Source: Ephemerocybe angulata (taxonomy: Eukaryota; Basidiomycota; Agaricomycetes; Agaricales; Psathyrellaceae). Taken from it: 64,000 nucleotides of DNA. The notes below the pieces were generated by a model. The model ran no database searches, had not been told where the DNA came from, and was given only the letters and a program-made list of their open reading frames with translations. This document shows positions 1 through 9,214 of this stretch, piece by piece; positions within the stretch are counted from its first letter, which is position 1, and each line of letters begins with the position of its first letter. Both the position numbers and the translations under genes were made by a program. Location of the stretch: positions 372,001 through 436,000 of the forward strand of contig JAACJK010000116.1 of assembly GCA_013368325.1 (NCBI GenBank), in the 5' to 3' direction.

Positions 1-19
1 GTTGTCTGGGTCTGCTCAT
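1..19 (-). CDS. Start of a second separase-like gene (runs out of window)
   Basis: The first 19 bases, read on the minus strand, begin with ATG at 19-17 and encode MSRPRQ. These are the first residues of the separase-like gene at 14378-18846, and the upstream flank matches as well. This is therefore the 5' tip of another copy whose body lies left of the window. Whether that copy is full length cannot be seen here. The copia element at 214-6861 sits about 195 bp upstream of this start codon, so it may affect its promoter. Confidence 0.5.
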
Positions 20-208
20 GGCTGTGATACGAGGGCGGTCGGGCTCGGGCTTGGATTTGACAACGCGCCGCGCGCACGTGGATGTCACGCGAGGTGCCGG
101 TGCCGGCCGTGTTCTCCGCGGCATTCGGTCTTCAGTCGTTTTGAGCTCACTCAAACGCTCTCCCACCTCATATGTAAGAGGCAGCCCTCCCGTACGCCGC
201 GATCACTC

Positions 209-213
209 CCTCC
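209..213. repeat. Copia target-site duplication (left)
   Basis: CCTCC directly before the 5' LTR is repeated at 6862-6866 directly after the 3' LTR. The copy-2 site near 19056 has the equivalent CCCC-rich sequence without an element. Confidence 0.93.
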
Positions 214-447
214 TGTTAGCATATCAGAATCACTACACGATCACGTGTCATGTACAATATCTCTCGTCGTTCGCTGTACTCACAGGTCATACTCTTACCA
301 CCATATGACCTGTGAGTACAACTTCATCTCCTCGTTCTATTGCCATGACACTCATGTATTCTGTAGTCTAGCTCATCTAGAACTACAGGTAATAGATACT
401 CTTACCACCATATGACCTTCTAGCTCATCTAGAACTACAGGTTGACA
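214..447 (+). repeat. Copia 5' LTR
   Basis: The 234-bp LTR has TG...CA ends. It contains a 17-bp perfect hairpin (arms 275-291 and 304-320, 12-nt loop). It also carries internal direct repeats: TACTCTTACCACCATATGAC and TAGCTCATCTAGAACTACAG each occur twice. A standard TATA box is not obvious. Confidence 0.96.
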
Positions 448-465
448 AGTTATGAGCTCTCGCGC
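448..465 (+). promoter_or_regulatory. Copia primer-binding site, half-tRNA type
   Basis: The sequence directly after the 5' LTR is AGTTATGAGCTCTCGCGC. Its reverse complement, GCGCGAGAGCTCATAAC, reads like the anticodon arm of a tRNA-Met with loop CTCATAA, not a tRNA 3' end. Drosophila copia is known to prime from a 5' half of initiator tRNA-Met cut in the anticodon loop. This site fits that mechanism; the exact host tRNA is not in the window. Confidence 0.6.
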
Positions 466-497
466 TTAGGCGTTCTCGTATCTCGACTACCACCATC

Positions 498-573
498 TCG
501 CCACAGGGCGATTCGTTTTCTTTCACCTCGCCATAGGGCGATCTTGTCTCTTTCATCATATCGCCAAAGGGCG
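498..573 (+). repeat. Three tandem stem-loops in copia leader
   Basis: Three near-copies of TCGCC-NNNN-GGCGA lie at 498-511 (loop ACAG), 528-541 (loop ATAG) and 561-573 (loop AAAG), spaced 30 and 33 nt. The 4-5 bp stems are conserved while the loops vary, and the spacers are TTTC-rich. The set lies between the PBS and the start codon, where retroelement packaging or translation signals usually sit. Function is inferred only from position. Confidence 0.6.
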
Positions 574-617
574 TTATCTCCAGTCGACTAGTACATTGAC
601 GCCGAGGCCCTCTCACG

Positions 618-3600
618 ATGGCGCCAACAGTTTCGGCCCAGCCGCGACAGGATCTCGACGACTCTCGTAACGACAACACGCGTAACAGCGGACAACACCA
701 ACAGTATGGGATCCATATCCCCACCGGTTCAGGACTTACAGGCACGGACTATCGCGATGAGGAAGAAGACGTCAACGACTGGGACCCCAGCGGAAACGAC
801 GACGCCGTTCCTCCTGACCGAGGCCCGGGCGACATAGTCATTGACCAGGAGGAGCTCCTCCAGTTCCGCCAGTGGCGCCAACAACAACAACAGCAACAGC
901 AACAGCAACAGAGGGTCGAGCAGCAGCAACAGCAGGGGGGTAACAATGGTGCGTCGACTCAGCAGGCTTCCAATCCTCTTCCAGTCCGTGACCGTCCTCC
1001 ACACATTCAACCTTCTCTTTCTTCGTCTCGTATTCAACCTTCTTCTTCTTCGTCTCGTATCCAACCTTCTTCTTCTTCGTCTCGAGTCGGTTTCTCTAGC
1101 CAACAGGCTGCCCCTTCACTTTCGGCTCGTACTTCTTTCGATTTGGAGACCGATAGTATCTCGACCATACGCGGACAGCCGGTGCAAACCAGCCAACCCG
1201 TACAACCCGTTGTTGAGAATCAACCCATCGGTAACGCCGAGGGGACTCAACTCGTTCATCGTTCTTCTTCTGACGAGGTCTATTTACGTTATCTTGCCCT
1301 TGTTGAAAAAGCCTTTGACAAGCACGGTACTATTCCTCCTGAGTTTCAGAGGGCTTTGGACCGTATTGTGCCAGATATTCCCGATTTTCAACCAAAGCGT
1401 GCTTCCTCGCCTGCGGCCAAGAGACGTTCACACTCTTCCGATTCTAGTTCTAGTTCCTCTGGCTCAGACAGGAACCGTCGCGATCGTCGTAACCATCGTC
1501 GTCGCGATGGAAAGGCTAAGCGCCGGGATCGTTCTCAATCTCGCGACGCGAAGCCTGCACCTAAACTTGATCTCTTTCTTTCTTCTGTTTCTGTTTCTCT
1601 TTTGGACTGTTACCTTGATATGGCTAGCGATTATCCTTCTCGTTACAATCCTTTCTACCGCGCTGCTACCCTTCACAAGAAGGCGCAGATGCCCGTTGTT
1701 TCTCATATCCCACTTTTGGAGAAGCGGTCCGGCTGGAACGACTGGAACAATGCGGTCGTCGTACTGTTGGAGGAACTAAACCTCACCGGTTTCTTCCTTG
1801 ATCTCCCTGACCTCCCCTCCTCCACGGTGCCTTGGAAGCGGCCTGTTACCCGTCAAGCCATCAACCGCATCTCCTCCGATGAAGACCGTGTCGCCTACCA
1901 CATGTGGGGACAGCTGGACGCCATCGCTCGCCATGTTATCGTCACCAGGCTTGGTCGCGAGGTCTACCGCGAGACGGAGAGTCTCCTCCTCTCGTCGTAT
2001 GCCGAACCTACCAGCTACGAATGGTACACGGCTCTCCGGAACCGGTATGGGCGCTATGACTACGAGTCTGGGGGTGTTGCTTGGAGGCGAGCGGAGGAAT
2101 TGGTTTGTGGGGCCAACGTTGCCGGCTATCTGTCCAACTATCGCCGATTGGTGCAGGATGTTCACGACTCGGTCTATCCCGTTGCCCCCACCAAGATGAT
2201 CACGACCTTCCTTCGTGCCTTGCCCTCCTCCCTTCGCTACATCCACGACACTTTCCGCGCTGAGTTCACGTCGACTTCCTGCACGGCCTCCACCCCTCAG
2301 CGCCTTCCCGACTTCAAGGACGTCCTCCTTTGGATCGAGCGCGCCGAGAAGGCGAACAACTTGGAGATGTCGGAGTCTCCCGGTCACCGTCGTCCTGCTG
2401 CCCACCACGGTCGTCCCGGTGGTGTTCCCCCCTCTGGTCCAAAGCCTTCTCCCTCGCCCAACTTCGTCGGTGCCGCGACTCCCTCTGCCATCAAGGCTCC
2501 CGGCGCTCGTCTTGCGGGTCAGGTTTGTTTCGAGTGCGGGAAGGTTGGGCACCAGAAGGCGCAGTGTCCCACTCGACAGGGTGATCGCGCTCGCGCGGGC
2601 GTACCTCTCGCTCCGAAAGGGTATCTCGCTGAAGGGGGTGTTGAGGATGACGATGAAGATTCCCTAGCGGCCGCGGAAGAGATGTTACAGGAGGAGGATC
2701 GACAGGACGACGACGACTTCGCAGGAGTATTAGAAGATTGGGACGCCATCAAGTTGTACGATATTCATAGTCCAGGTTCCCCGAATGCATTTGCCTTGTC
2801 CTCGTATTTCGGCTCTGGCCCGTGTGATCCACCTTTCGTCGGCATGGCTCTCTCTCCCTCGACTTCGTCTTTGTCTCGTCCTCTTGGTCCCCCTCGTCCG
2901 CCTCCTCCTTTGCCAGCGCCTCCTGCCAAACCGTCTGCTCTTGCTCGTCGGTATCTCGCCGCCGTGGACTCTGGGTGCTCGCAGCATATCGTCATTGATA
3001 GGTCTTGGTTTCACTCATTCCGGACTCTCGACATGACCGTTGGGACTGCGAACGCCACGCCTCTCGTTGTCCTTGGGTGCGGCACTGTGAAGTTCCCGGT
3101 GCGCATGACGGATGGCTCTGTTCGTCTTGTCGTTCTTCAAGATGTTCTGTTTGCCCCCACCTGCCCGATCAACCTGCTTTCGGTTGGGCACCTGACGGAT
3201 TTCTTGGGTCTTCGTCTTCTCTTCGGTGAACGCCGCACAGTCGCTTGGTTCCATACTCCTGGAGAAAAGGCCAAGTCGTATCTCTCTATGTCTCGGCGGA
3301 ATCATCTGACATACCTGAAGTGCGACTTCATCCCTGGTCCTACCCGTCCCACTGGTCCGGTCTCTCTTCTTGTTGCTCTGTCTTCCGATGCCGATGCTCT
3401 GCCTACGACGTTCCGTCCTCTTCCTTTGGACATTGTTCTTTGGCATCGGCGTCTGGGCCATCCAGGCTGGGATTTGGTTCGACAAGTGCTGCGGTCCACG
3501 ACGGTCACTGGGGTGGAGTTCGTCGGTGGTCTGGACTCTCCTTCTTGTGTCGCATGCGTGAAGGCTCGTGTTCCTCAGGCTCCTTTCATCTCGCGTATGC

Positions 3601-6560
3601 TTCGGGCCTCTCTTGCTGGCGACCTCATCCACATGGACACTGCGGGTCCTTTCCTTGTCTCTTCGGCCGGCGGTCACTTGTACTTCCTTGCCGTTCTTGA
3701 CGATGCCACCAACTTCGGTTTTTCTTGTCTCCTTAAGCGGAAGTCTGATGCTTTCGACGTCTTTCTTACTGTGCAGGCTCGGATCGAGAATGTGACTGGT
3801 CGTCCCGTCAAGGCCGTTCGCGTCGATGGTGCTGGTGAACTTGCGAAAGGTCGGCTTCAAACTCATCTCAAGAAGGCTGGTATCGCGCACCAGGTTACTG
3901 CCGCCTACGCTCACCAGCAAAACGGAAAAGCGGAGCGCTATATTCGGACCCTCCAGGATCGCGCTCAATCTCTCCTAGAGGACTCGGGTCTTCCAATGAT
4001 GTTCTGGGGTTGGGCTATCCTCTACGCTCAGTATACCACAAATCGTATTCCGACTTCTACTCTACCATCCAACACTACGCCATTCGAAGCCTTCTATGGG
4101 AAGAAACCTGATCTTTCCGATCTACGTGTCTTCGGGTGTCGCTGCTTCGTGCTTCAACCACCTGAGCTCCTTCGTAAAGGCCATTCTCGCCGTTATGAAG
4201 CGATCTTCCTTGGCTTTGAATCCGACAGGAAGGGTTGGCGGGTCATGACTGAGGATCGTCGCATCGTGTTCTCTCACGACGTCGTCTTCGATGAAGGGAC
4301 TCCAGGGCGGCTGCGAGGTTTGCGTCGGGGTGATGTCGCAGGGGGTGACGGGCGGTTTGATGTGGTCGTCGAGGATGACGATGGCGGTACGGGCGGCGGT
4401 GAGGACGTTGGCGAGTACTCTCGAGAGATTGAGCCGATTGATGGTAGATCCCGTCCATTGACTCGTTCTCAAAGGGGTGCTGCGTCTCGTCCGATTGATT
4501 TAGGCGGGGGTGAGCTTGACTCCGACTTGTTGCGCTCGGAGGTTCCGCAACCACGGCGGTCTTCACGTCTTCAACGTCTGGAGCATGCTCGTTGTGTCGT
4601 TGTTGAAGAGGAGGAGGATCGGGACATGTTCTTCCGAGGGGCGGACCCACTGGGGGATGAATACGGTGTTGTTCTCATGACTGTCGTCGAAGCCGAAGCC
4701 TACGTGACCAACATCCTTGCTACCGAATACTCCACTGACGATCTTGACCCAGAGGTACTGGCGTACTTTGCCACCGTTGGCGCCCACCGTTTGTTCGACG
4801 ATGAGCACCATTCTTATCTTTCTCGAGTCGGTCGTCGCCGGGATATCGATGGTGATGAAGGGGGTGCCTCTGCGTTCGTCACATACGACCCGGCACGTCC
4901 TCCGGAGACTCTTCGCGAAGCCATGCGACGGGAGGATTGGCCCAAATGGCGAGCAGCAATGATTCGGGAGTATAACGGCCTCTTGGAGAAGAACGCGTTC
5001 ACGCCAGTAAAGCGGACGGCAGATATGTCGGTCATCTCTGTTCGTTGGGTCTTCGCTCACAAGATGAATCCGGATGGTTCAATCAAATGGGATCACGAGA
5101 AGGGTAGACTTGTTGCACGAGGCTTCACGCAACGACCAGGGGACTATGACGAGGTATACGCTCCAGTCGCTCGTCTCCCAACCATCAGGATGACCTGTGC
5201 TCTCACTGCCGAATGGGACCACGAACTGTACTGTTTCGACATCACCACAGCCTTCCTCCACTCGAAACTCGAAGAGGACATCTACATCGATCAAGTTCCT
5301 GGCTTCGAAACTGATGATGAAGCAACGGTGTTGAAACTCGGGGTCGTACTCTATGGTCTAAAGCAGGCGGCGTTCAAGTGGTATCTCCTACTGTTCCAAG
5401 TCCTCATCGACATCGGCCTTACTCGTTGCGACCTCGATCATGCCTTCTTCGTTGGTGTCTGGAACTCGCCTCCCCATCCCTCCATTCCCATGCCTGACAA
5501 TGGTGCCCCTCTCCGGATGATGATCCCTATCCATGTCGACGACGGTCTGTGTTCCACCAACTCTACCCCACTGTACAAATGGTTCATCTCCCGTCTCGTC
5601 GAAGAAGGAATTCTCGTGAAGGATCTTGGGGTGGCGACCATGTTCTTGGCCATGCGGATCTTCCGTGATCGTCCCAACCGTCGACTCTGGCTCTCCCAAG
5701 GTCCATTCGTCTGTGATCTCCTGGAGCAGTGGAATATGCAGGATTGTAAAGGCGTCAAAACTCCCATGGATGGTCTGGATTTCGGTGGTTTGGATACCGA
5801 TGCTGATGGTCTTCTCGTATCGGATTCCCTTCCTCAGGCCTCCTTCACCAAAGCCTATCAGTCTATCGTCGGCTCGATCACTTACCTGGCTATGTGCACC
5901 CGCCCTGATCTCGCTTTCGTCGCTCAAGCCCTTGGCCGCCATAATGCGTCTCCAGAGCGTAAACACATGGCTGGTGCGAAGCGGGTCCTTCGTTATCTTC
6001 GGTCGACCAAGGATTATGTTCTTATGATGGATTCTAAGGCTTCCATTGACCCTTCTGTCGACGAGTTTCTCCGGGTGGCCGTTGGTTTCACTGATGCAGA
6101 CTGGGCATCTGATCGCACTACTCGTCTCTCGGTATCTGGTTACAGCTTCTTCTACTGCGGCGCACTCGTGTCCTGGTCTTCGACTCGCCAGCGCGTTATC
6201 GCCCTCTCCTCGACTGAAGCCGAATACTATGCCATCTCGCATGCGATCAAGGAAGGACTGTGGATGCGTTTGTTTTTGATTATCTGTGGCTTACCCGTTC
6301 CGTCTCCTTTCCCTCTTCTTGTTGACAGTCAGAGTGCACTTGCACAGGCTAATTCTCCCGCCATTACGGCCCGTTCTAAGCACATTCACATTCGCGAACT
6401 TTTCACGAAGCAATACTTCAGCGATGGGACTTTCTCTGGCAATTGGATTTCTACTTCCGTTAACGTCGCTGATATTTTTACAAAGCCTTTAGACCGTGTT
6501 CTTTTCGAGCGTCATCGTTCTGCCCTTGGCATTATTCCGGCTCCCTACCTTTCACCTTAA
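618..6560 (+). CDS. Copia Gag-Pol polyprotein (1,980 aa)
   Basis: This single frame encodes the structural and enzymatic proteins for reverse transcription and integration of the element. The N-terminal Gag part has a polyglutamine tract (about residues 88-98), a tandem SSSSSR-containing repeat (about 130-158) and a basic Arg/Ser-rich stretch. The middle resembles UBN2-type copia Gag. A CCHC knuckle, CFECGKVGHQKAQC, starts at residue 637. Then come the protease DSG at D784, a GAG-pre-integrase zinc motif from about H943, the integrase triad D1007/D1070/E1106 with 35-residue last spacing, reverse transcriptase with HVDD at 1639-1642 (YVDD is usual) and RNase H from about D1826. There is no internal stop or frameshift, so Gag and Pol must come from one product or by processing. 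The ATG at 618 follows the leader hairpins. Confidence 0.97.
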   Translation: MAPTVSAQPRQDLDDSRNDNTRNSGQHQQYGIHIPTGSGLTGTDYRDEEEDVNDWDPSGNDDAVPPDRGPGDIVIDQEELLQFRQWRQQQQQQQQQQQRVEQQQQQGGNNGASTQQASNPLPVRDRPPHIQPSLSSSRIQPSSSSSRIQPSSSSSRVGFSSQQAAPSLSARTSFDLETDSISTIRGQPVQTSQPVQPVVENQPIGNAEGTQLVHRSSSDEVYLRYLALVEKAFDKHGTIPPEFQRALDRIVPDIPDFQPKRASSPAAKRRSHSSDSSSSSSGSDRNRRDRRNHRRRDGKAKRRDRSQSRDAKPAPKLDLFLSSVSVSLLDCYLDMASDYPSRYNPFYRAATLHKKAQMPVVSHIPLLEKRSGWNDWNNAVVVLLEELNLTGFFLDLPDLPSSTVPWKRPVTRQAINRISSDEDRVAYHMWGQLDAIARHVIVTRLGREVYRETESLLLSSYAEPTSYEWYTALRNRYGRYDYESGGVAWRRAEELVCGANVAGYLSNYRRLVQDVHDSVYPVAPTKMITTFLRALPSSLRYIHDTFRAEFTSTSCTASTPQRLPDFKDVLLWIERAEKANNLEMSESPGHRRPAAHHGRPGGVPPSGPKPSPSPNFVGAATPSAIKAPGARLAGQVCFECGKVGHQKAQCPTRQGDRARAGVPLAPKGYLAEGGVEDDDEDSLAAAEEMLQEEDRQDDDDFAGVLEDWDAIKLYDIHSPGSPNAFALSSYFGSGPCDPPFVGMALSPSTSSLSRPLGPPRPPPPLPAPPAKPSALARRYLAAVDSGCSQHIVIDRSWFHSFRTLDMTVGTANATPLVVLGCGTVKFPVRMTDGSVRLVVLQDVLFAPTCPINLLSVGHLTDFLGLRLLFGERRTVAWFHTPGEKAKSYLSMSRRNHLTYLKCDFIPGPTRPTGPVSLLVALSSDADALPTTFRPLPLDIVLWHRRLGHPGWDLVRQVLRSTTVTGVEFVGGLDSPSCVACVKARVPQAPFISRMLRASLAGDLIHMDTAGPFLVSSAGGHLYFLAVLDDATNFGFSCLLKRKSDAFDVFLTVQARIENVTGRPVKAVRVDGAGELAKGRLQTHLKKAGIAHQVTAAYAHQQNGKAERYIRTLQDRAQSLLEDSGLPMMFWGWAILYAQYTTNRIPTSTLPSNTTPFEAFYGKKPDLSDLRVFGCRCFVLQPPELLRKGHSRRYEAIFLGFESDRKGWRVMTEDRRIVFSHDVVFDEGTPGRLRGLRRGDVAGGDGRFDVVVEDDDGGTGGGEDVGEYSREIEPIDGRSRPLTRSQRGAASRPIDLGGGELDSDLLRSEVPQPRRSSRLQRLEHARCVVVEEEEDRDMFFRGADPLGDEYGVVLMTVVEAEAYVTNILATEYSTDDLDPEVLAYFATVGAHRLFDDEHHSYLSRVGRRRDIDGDEGGASAFVTYDPARPPETLREAMRREDWPKWRAAMIREYNGLLEKNAFTPVKRTADMSVISVRWVFAHKMNPDGSIKWDHEKGRLVARGFTQRPGDYDEVYAPVARLPTIRMTCALTAEWDHELYCFDITTAFLHSKLEEDIYIDQVPGFETDDEATVLKLGVVLYGLKQAAFKWYLLLFQVLIDIGLTRCDLDHAFFVGVWNSPPHPSIPMPDNGAPLRMMIPIHVDDGLCSTNSTPLYKWFISRLVEEGILVKDLGVATMFLAMRIFRDRPNRRLWLSQGPFVCDLLEQWNMQDCKGVKTPMDGLDFGGLDTDADGLLVSDSLPQASFTKAYQSIVGSITYLAMCTRPDLAFVAQALGRHNASPERKHMAGAKRVLRYLRSTKDYVLMMDSKASIDPSVDEFLRVAVGFTDADWASDRTTRLSVSGYSFFYCGALVSWSSTRQRVIALSSTEAEYYAISHAIKEGLWMRLFLIICGLPVPSPFPLLVDSQSALAQANSPAITARSKHIHIRELFTKQYFSDGTFSGNWISTSVNVADIFTKPLDRVLFERHRSALGIIPAPYLSP

Positions 6561-6617
6561 TCGTTCTTTCTCTCTCTTACTTTCTTTCTTTTCTTCACTT
6601 CTTCGCTTCGTTCTTCT

Positions 6618-6627
6618 GAAGGGGGTG
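6618..6627 (+). promoter_or_regulatory. Copia polypurine tract
   Basis: GAAGGGGGTG lies directly before the 3' LTR. Purine runs at this position prime plus-strand DNA synthesis in LTR retroelements. Confidence 0.8.
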
Positions 6628-6861
6628 TGTTAGCATATCAGAATCACTACACGATCACGTGTCATGTACAATATCTCTCGTCGTTCGCTGTACTCACAGG
6701 TCATACTCTTACCACCATATGACCTGTGAGTACAACTTCATCTCCTCGTTCTATTGCCATGACACTCATGTATTCTGTAGTCTAGCTCATCTAGAACTAC
6801 AGGTAATAGATACTCTTACCACCATATGACCTTCTAGCTCATCTAGAACTACAGGTTGACA
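6628..6861 (+). repeat. Copia 3' LTR
   Basis: The 234-bp copy shows no difference from 214-447 by eye, and the target duplication CCTCC follows at 6862-6866. Identity of the LTR pair argues for very recent insertion. Confidence 0.96.
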
Positions 6862-6866
6862 CCTCC

Positions 6867-9185
6867 GGCCCTTTGCAACTCGCCTGCACCCTCCTCATGC
6901 TCTACTCTATGTGCTACTACAGCCCTTTGACACTCTCTAGGGACTCCCGCTGAACGCCGTCCCGCACTTGCCCTCCCGCCTTTGCCCTCCCTTCGACAAT
7001 ATTTCCCTGCAAGCGCCGCCAAGCGCACTTTTCAGCCTCCCCTAGTCCCATCCCGATGCACGACACCACCCCAAGCCGTGCATGAGGGCCCATGCATTAG
7101 ATCTACTCACGAAAGGTCAGTCAATCAAACTACCTGAACAAATTCCAGTGCTCACACATTTTAGCCTTCTTATGCTCTTCCTGTCCCTGTCAAGATGGGA
7201 TATGCGTCGCGCCCAAAGGGCACGCCAGCATCGCGCACCGCCGTAGAGTCTTGGTGGATCCAAGGCGGGGAAATTTTCGACGGCAGACCGGGCGCATGCA
7301 TCTAGGATTAAAGGTGTGTTAGCACTCTTCGCTATGCCCAACACCAACTGACTTACCAGTCAGTAGCTTTGCAAACAAAAGGAGCGTCGAGTGCTAGCAG
7401 CGGTCCATCAGCATCGAAACGACAACAACATGAGAGCACCGCACTCACGTCCCAACCGTACGCCAGATCGCCGCCATCCAAGCGTCAGACGCGCTCACAA
7501 CCCCCGGACGGCAAAGGAAAAGGTCGGTTCGGCCGTCTTGGGTGTTCGACGCGATTATCTGGTCAAAGGTGCGTCAGTACCCCGATTCGCGACTGCAGTC
7601 AACGCCAGCTAACGTACCATTCAGAAAGCCTAGGAGCCGCATACCATGCTAGTCTACGGCGCGAAGCGAAACGAGTTCTCGACTACAAACGACGTGAACA
7701 AGGTCAGTACCCTTGTTTGGAAGCTTCTACCATACACTCACTTCGCGGACAGGTTGCGCGCCGCCGAACACATCAACGACGATCCTGAACAGGCAGCCGT
7801 GAGCGACGACCGAACTTAACGCGATCGCACTCACACCAACCGCTATGATCATGACGACGTCAACGACGCCTAGATTCTACACACAACGACGACGTACCTA
7901 CCACCAATCCCTCGTCCTCTCCATCCCTGGCCATGAGCTGCACCCACAACGTCTCGGGCAGCACTCCAATACGGTTCAAGGCATGCACAGAGAAAAAAGG
8001 CTAAAAGGTGGGTCAGTACTCGAGCCTATCATCTGAAGCGACCGACTTACATACCATTTGCGAGCAGCCGTTCACAGGACCCGGCCCTAGTCTACGATGC
8101 CCGAGTGACCGCCCTCACGAGATCGGCGATATCTCCCACACGACGAGCGCAAAGACAGTCTAGAAGAAAGACACCGTGAGCACAGAACCACAACGACGAC
8201 GACAACGAACATACCTCGACCTCCTCGACTCCCCACCTTCGATCGATCACTCTGCGAGAAGCACCGTCAACGACGCGCGCAACGCACGAACGACGTCGAT
8301 GACTTACCGTAGGCCTCCGTGTGTCCTCACCACCGCAGACGACGACGAGCACCCATCCGGCGACCGATTCTGTGGGCGGGAGAGTGAGCGTCAGTGATAA
8401 TTATGATGAGCTCGGCGACGTGCGACTGACTGGCTTACCTGCTCGACGACGACGACCGGCTAGACGACAGACACCTCGAAGCCCACGCCATAGTTAGGAC
8501 GACGAAGATCGCGCCTCGACCGCCTCGACTATCGCCGGCCGCCTGGAGCACCGTGCCAAGTTCGTGTCAATGACGCGCAGAGCATTGAAACAACGACGTG
8601 AGCGTGCTGGGGATTGGTGGTGCTGCGAGAGATGTATAGAGGTCAGTGTCCAGGTCAATGATCAATGCAAAAATCGTACTCACTGTTCATGCGCAATAAT
8701 GATGTTGTGCTCAAGGTCGTCTCTGTGGGTAGGCGTAGGCATAGTCAGTATGGATCACTAGAGTATTGCAATGTACATACCTTGAGAATGAAACTCCTTT
8801 CGATTTCATGAACCGGTGCGTCTGGGGTCGATAAGACTGCGGTGGTCACGTCAGTCAGTGTTTCTTTTTGAATGGCTGAAACCTTACTTACCTGTACTTA
8901 GAATAAACTAGTCAGTACCATAGGCTGGCGACAGGTGCTGGTGCTTACCGGACGATACTCTGACTGACCAGCGGTAGGTCATTAGAACGGGTGAGACGCC
9001 GAGGGACTCACCCACTCGAATACGAGCTCGACGAGGAGCATAGCGTCAAGGTAATAGTCGACGCCGTCGTTGATAGCGTCGAACTATCTAAGAGAGCAAT
9101 CGAGACCCTTGACGAGTGGTCAAGGGCGCAGAGGTAAGATGAGAGAAGGGAGGGAAGGCTGAATCCCACTGAGGGATGATGGAGA
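6867..9185. repeat. Segmental duplication, copy 1, main piece
   Basis: This piece is collinear with about 19063-21430, with many substitutions and short indels. Conserved blocks include predicted exons and introns of the minus-strand gene described below. The match ends at 9185/21430 within the shared GAGGGATGATGGAGA. Beyond that point copy 1 continues into a TATA-containing promoter that copy 2 lacks. Confidence 0.9.
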
Positions 9186-9205
9186 CCAACCGTACGTCCC
9201 TCCAT
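6900..9205 (-). CDS. Unrecognised multi-exon gene, duplication copy 1 (approximate model)
   Basis: I do not recognise the product. On the minus strand this stretch shows a run of good fungal introns with GT donors, CTGAC or CTAAC branch points and AG acceptors, for example around 7300-7350, 7565-7625, 7705-7760, 7990-8070, 8385-8440, 8690-8770 and 8840-8900. Exons are short; two near 8,900-8,960 would be only about 15 nt. Protein-like segments conserved between copies include ACARSAV.DFPALDPPR near 7290 and STPDAPV.EIER near 8810. One exon (near 8700) hits a stop in simple joins, so copy 1 may be decayed. Extent and joins are approximate. A TATA box lies just upstream at 9206-9214. Confidence 0.35.
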
Positions 9206-9214
9206 CTTATATAC
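9206..9214 (-). promoter_or_regulatory. TATA box upstream of the minus-strand duplicated gene
   Basis: GTATATAAG reads on the minus strand just outside the duplicated block and upstream of the first predicted exon. Copy 2 of the duplication ends before the equivalent position, so its copy of the gene has no such box. Confidence 0.45.

Larger units (their letters stand above)
1..213. repeat. Segmental duplication, copy 1, left piece
   Basis: This piece matches 18828 to about 19060, with small indels and substitutions. It holds the separase-like start codon and its upstream region. The match breaks exactly at 213, where the copia LTR begins, and resumes at 6867. The duplication probably extends left beyond the window, because the match already begins at base 1. 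Confidence 0.85.
214..6861 (+). mobile_element. Intact Ty1/copia LTR retrotransposon
   Basis: This is a complete 6,648-bp element. Two 234-bp LTRs (214-447 and 6628-6861) begin TGTTA and end TGACA, and I found no difference between them by eye. The 5-bp target duplication CCTCC lies at 209-213 and 6862-6866. Inside are a primer-binding site, a structured leader, one uninterrupted Gag-Pol frame (618-6560) and a purine tract before the 3' LTR. The domain order protease, integrase, reverse transcriptase, RNase H defines Ty1/copia. It interrupts copy 1 of the segmental duplication; copy 2 lacks it. Identical LTRs and an open frame suggest a recent, possibly still active, insertion. Confidence 0.97.

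Noticed and set aside
750..1110. Minus-strand leucine/arginine-rich ORFs opposite the copia gag
   Set aside because: They mirror the glutamine and serine repeats of the real frame and have no independent support.
7369..7788. Plus-strand coding gene in the duplicated block
   Set aside because: A long plus-strand frame exists and some stretches look like plus-strand introns, but branch points and acceptors are consistently better on the minus strand. The plus frame is disturbed in the other copy.
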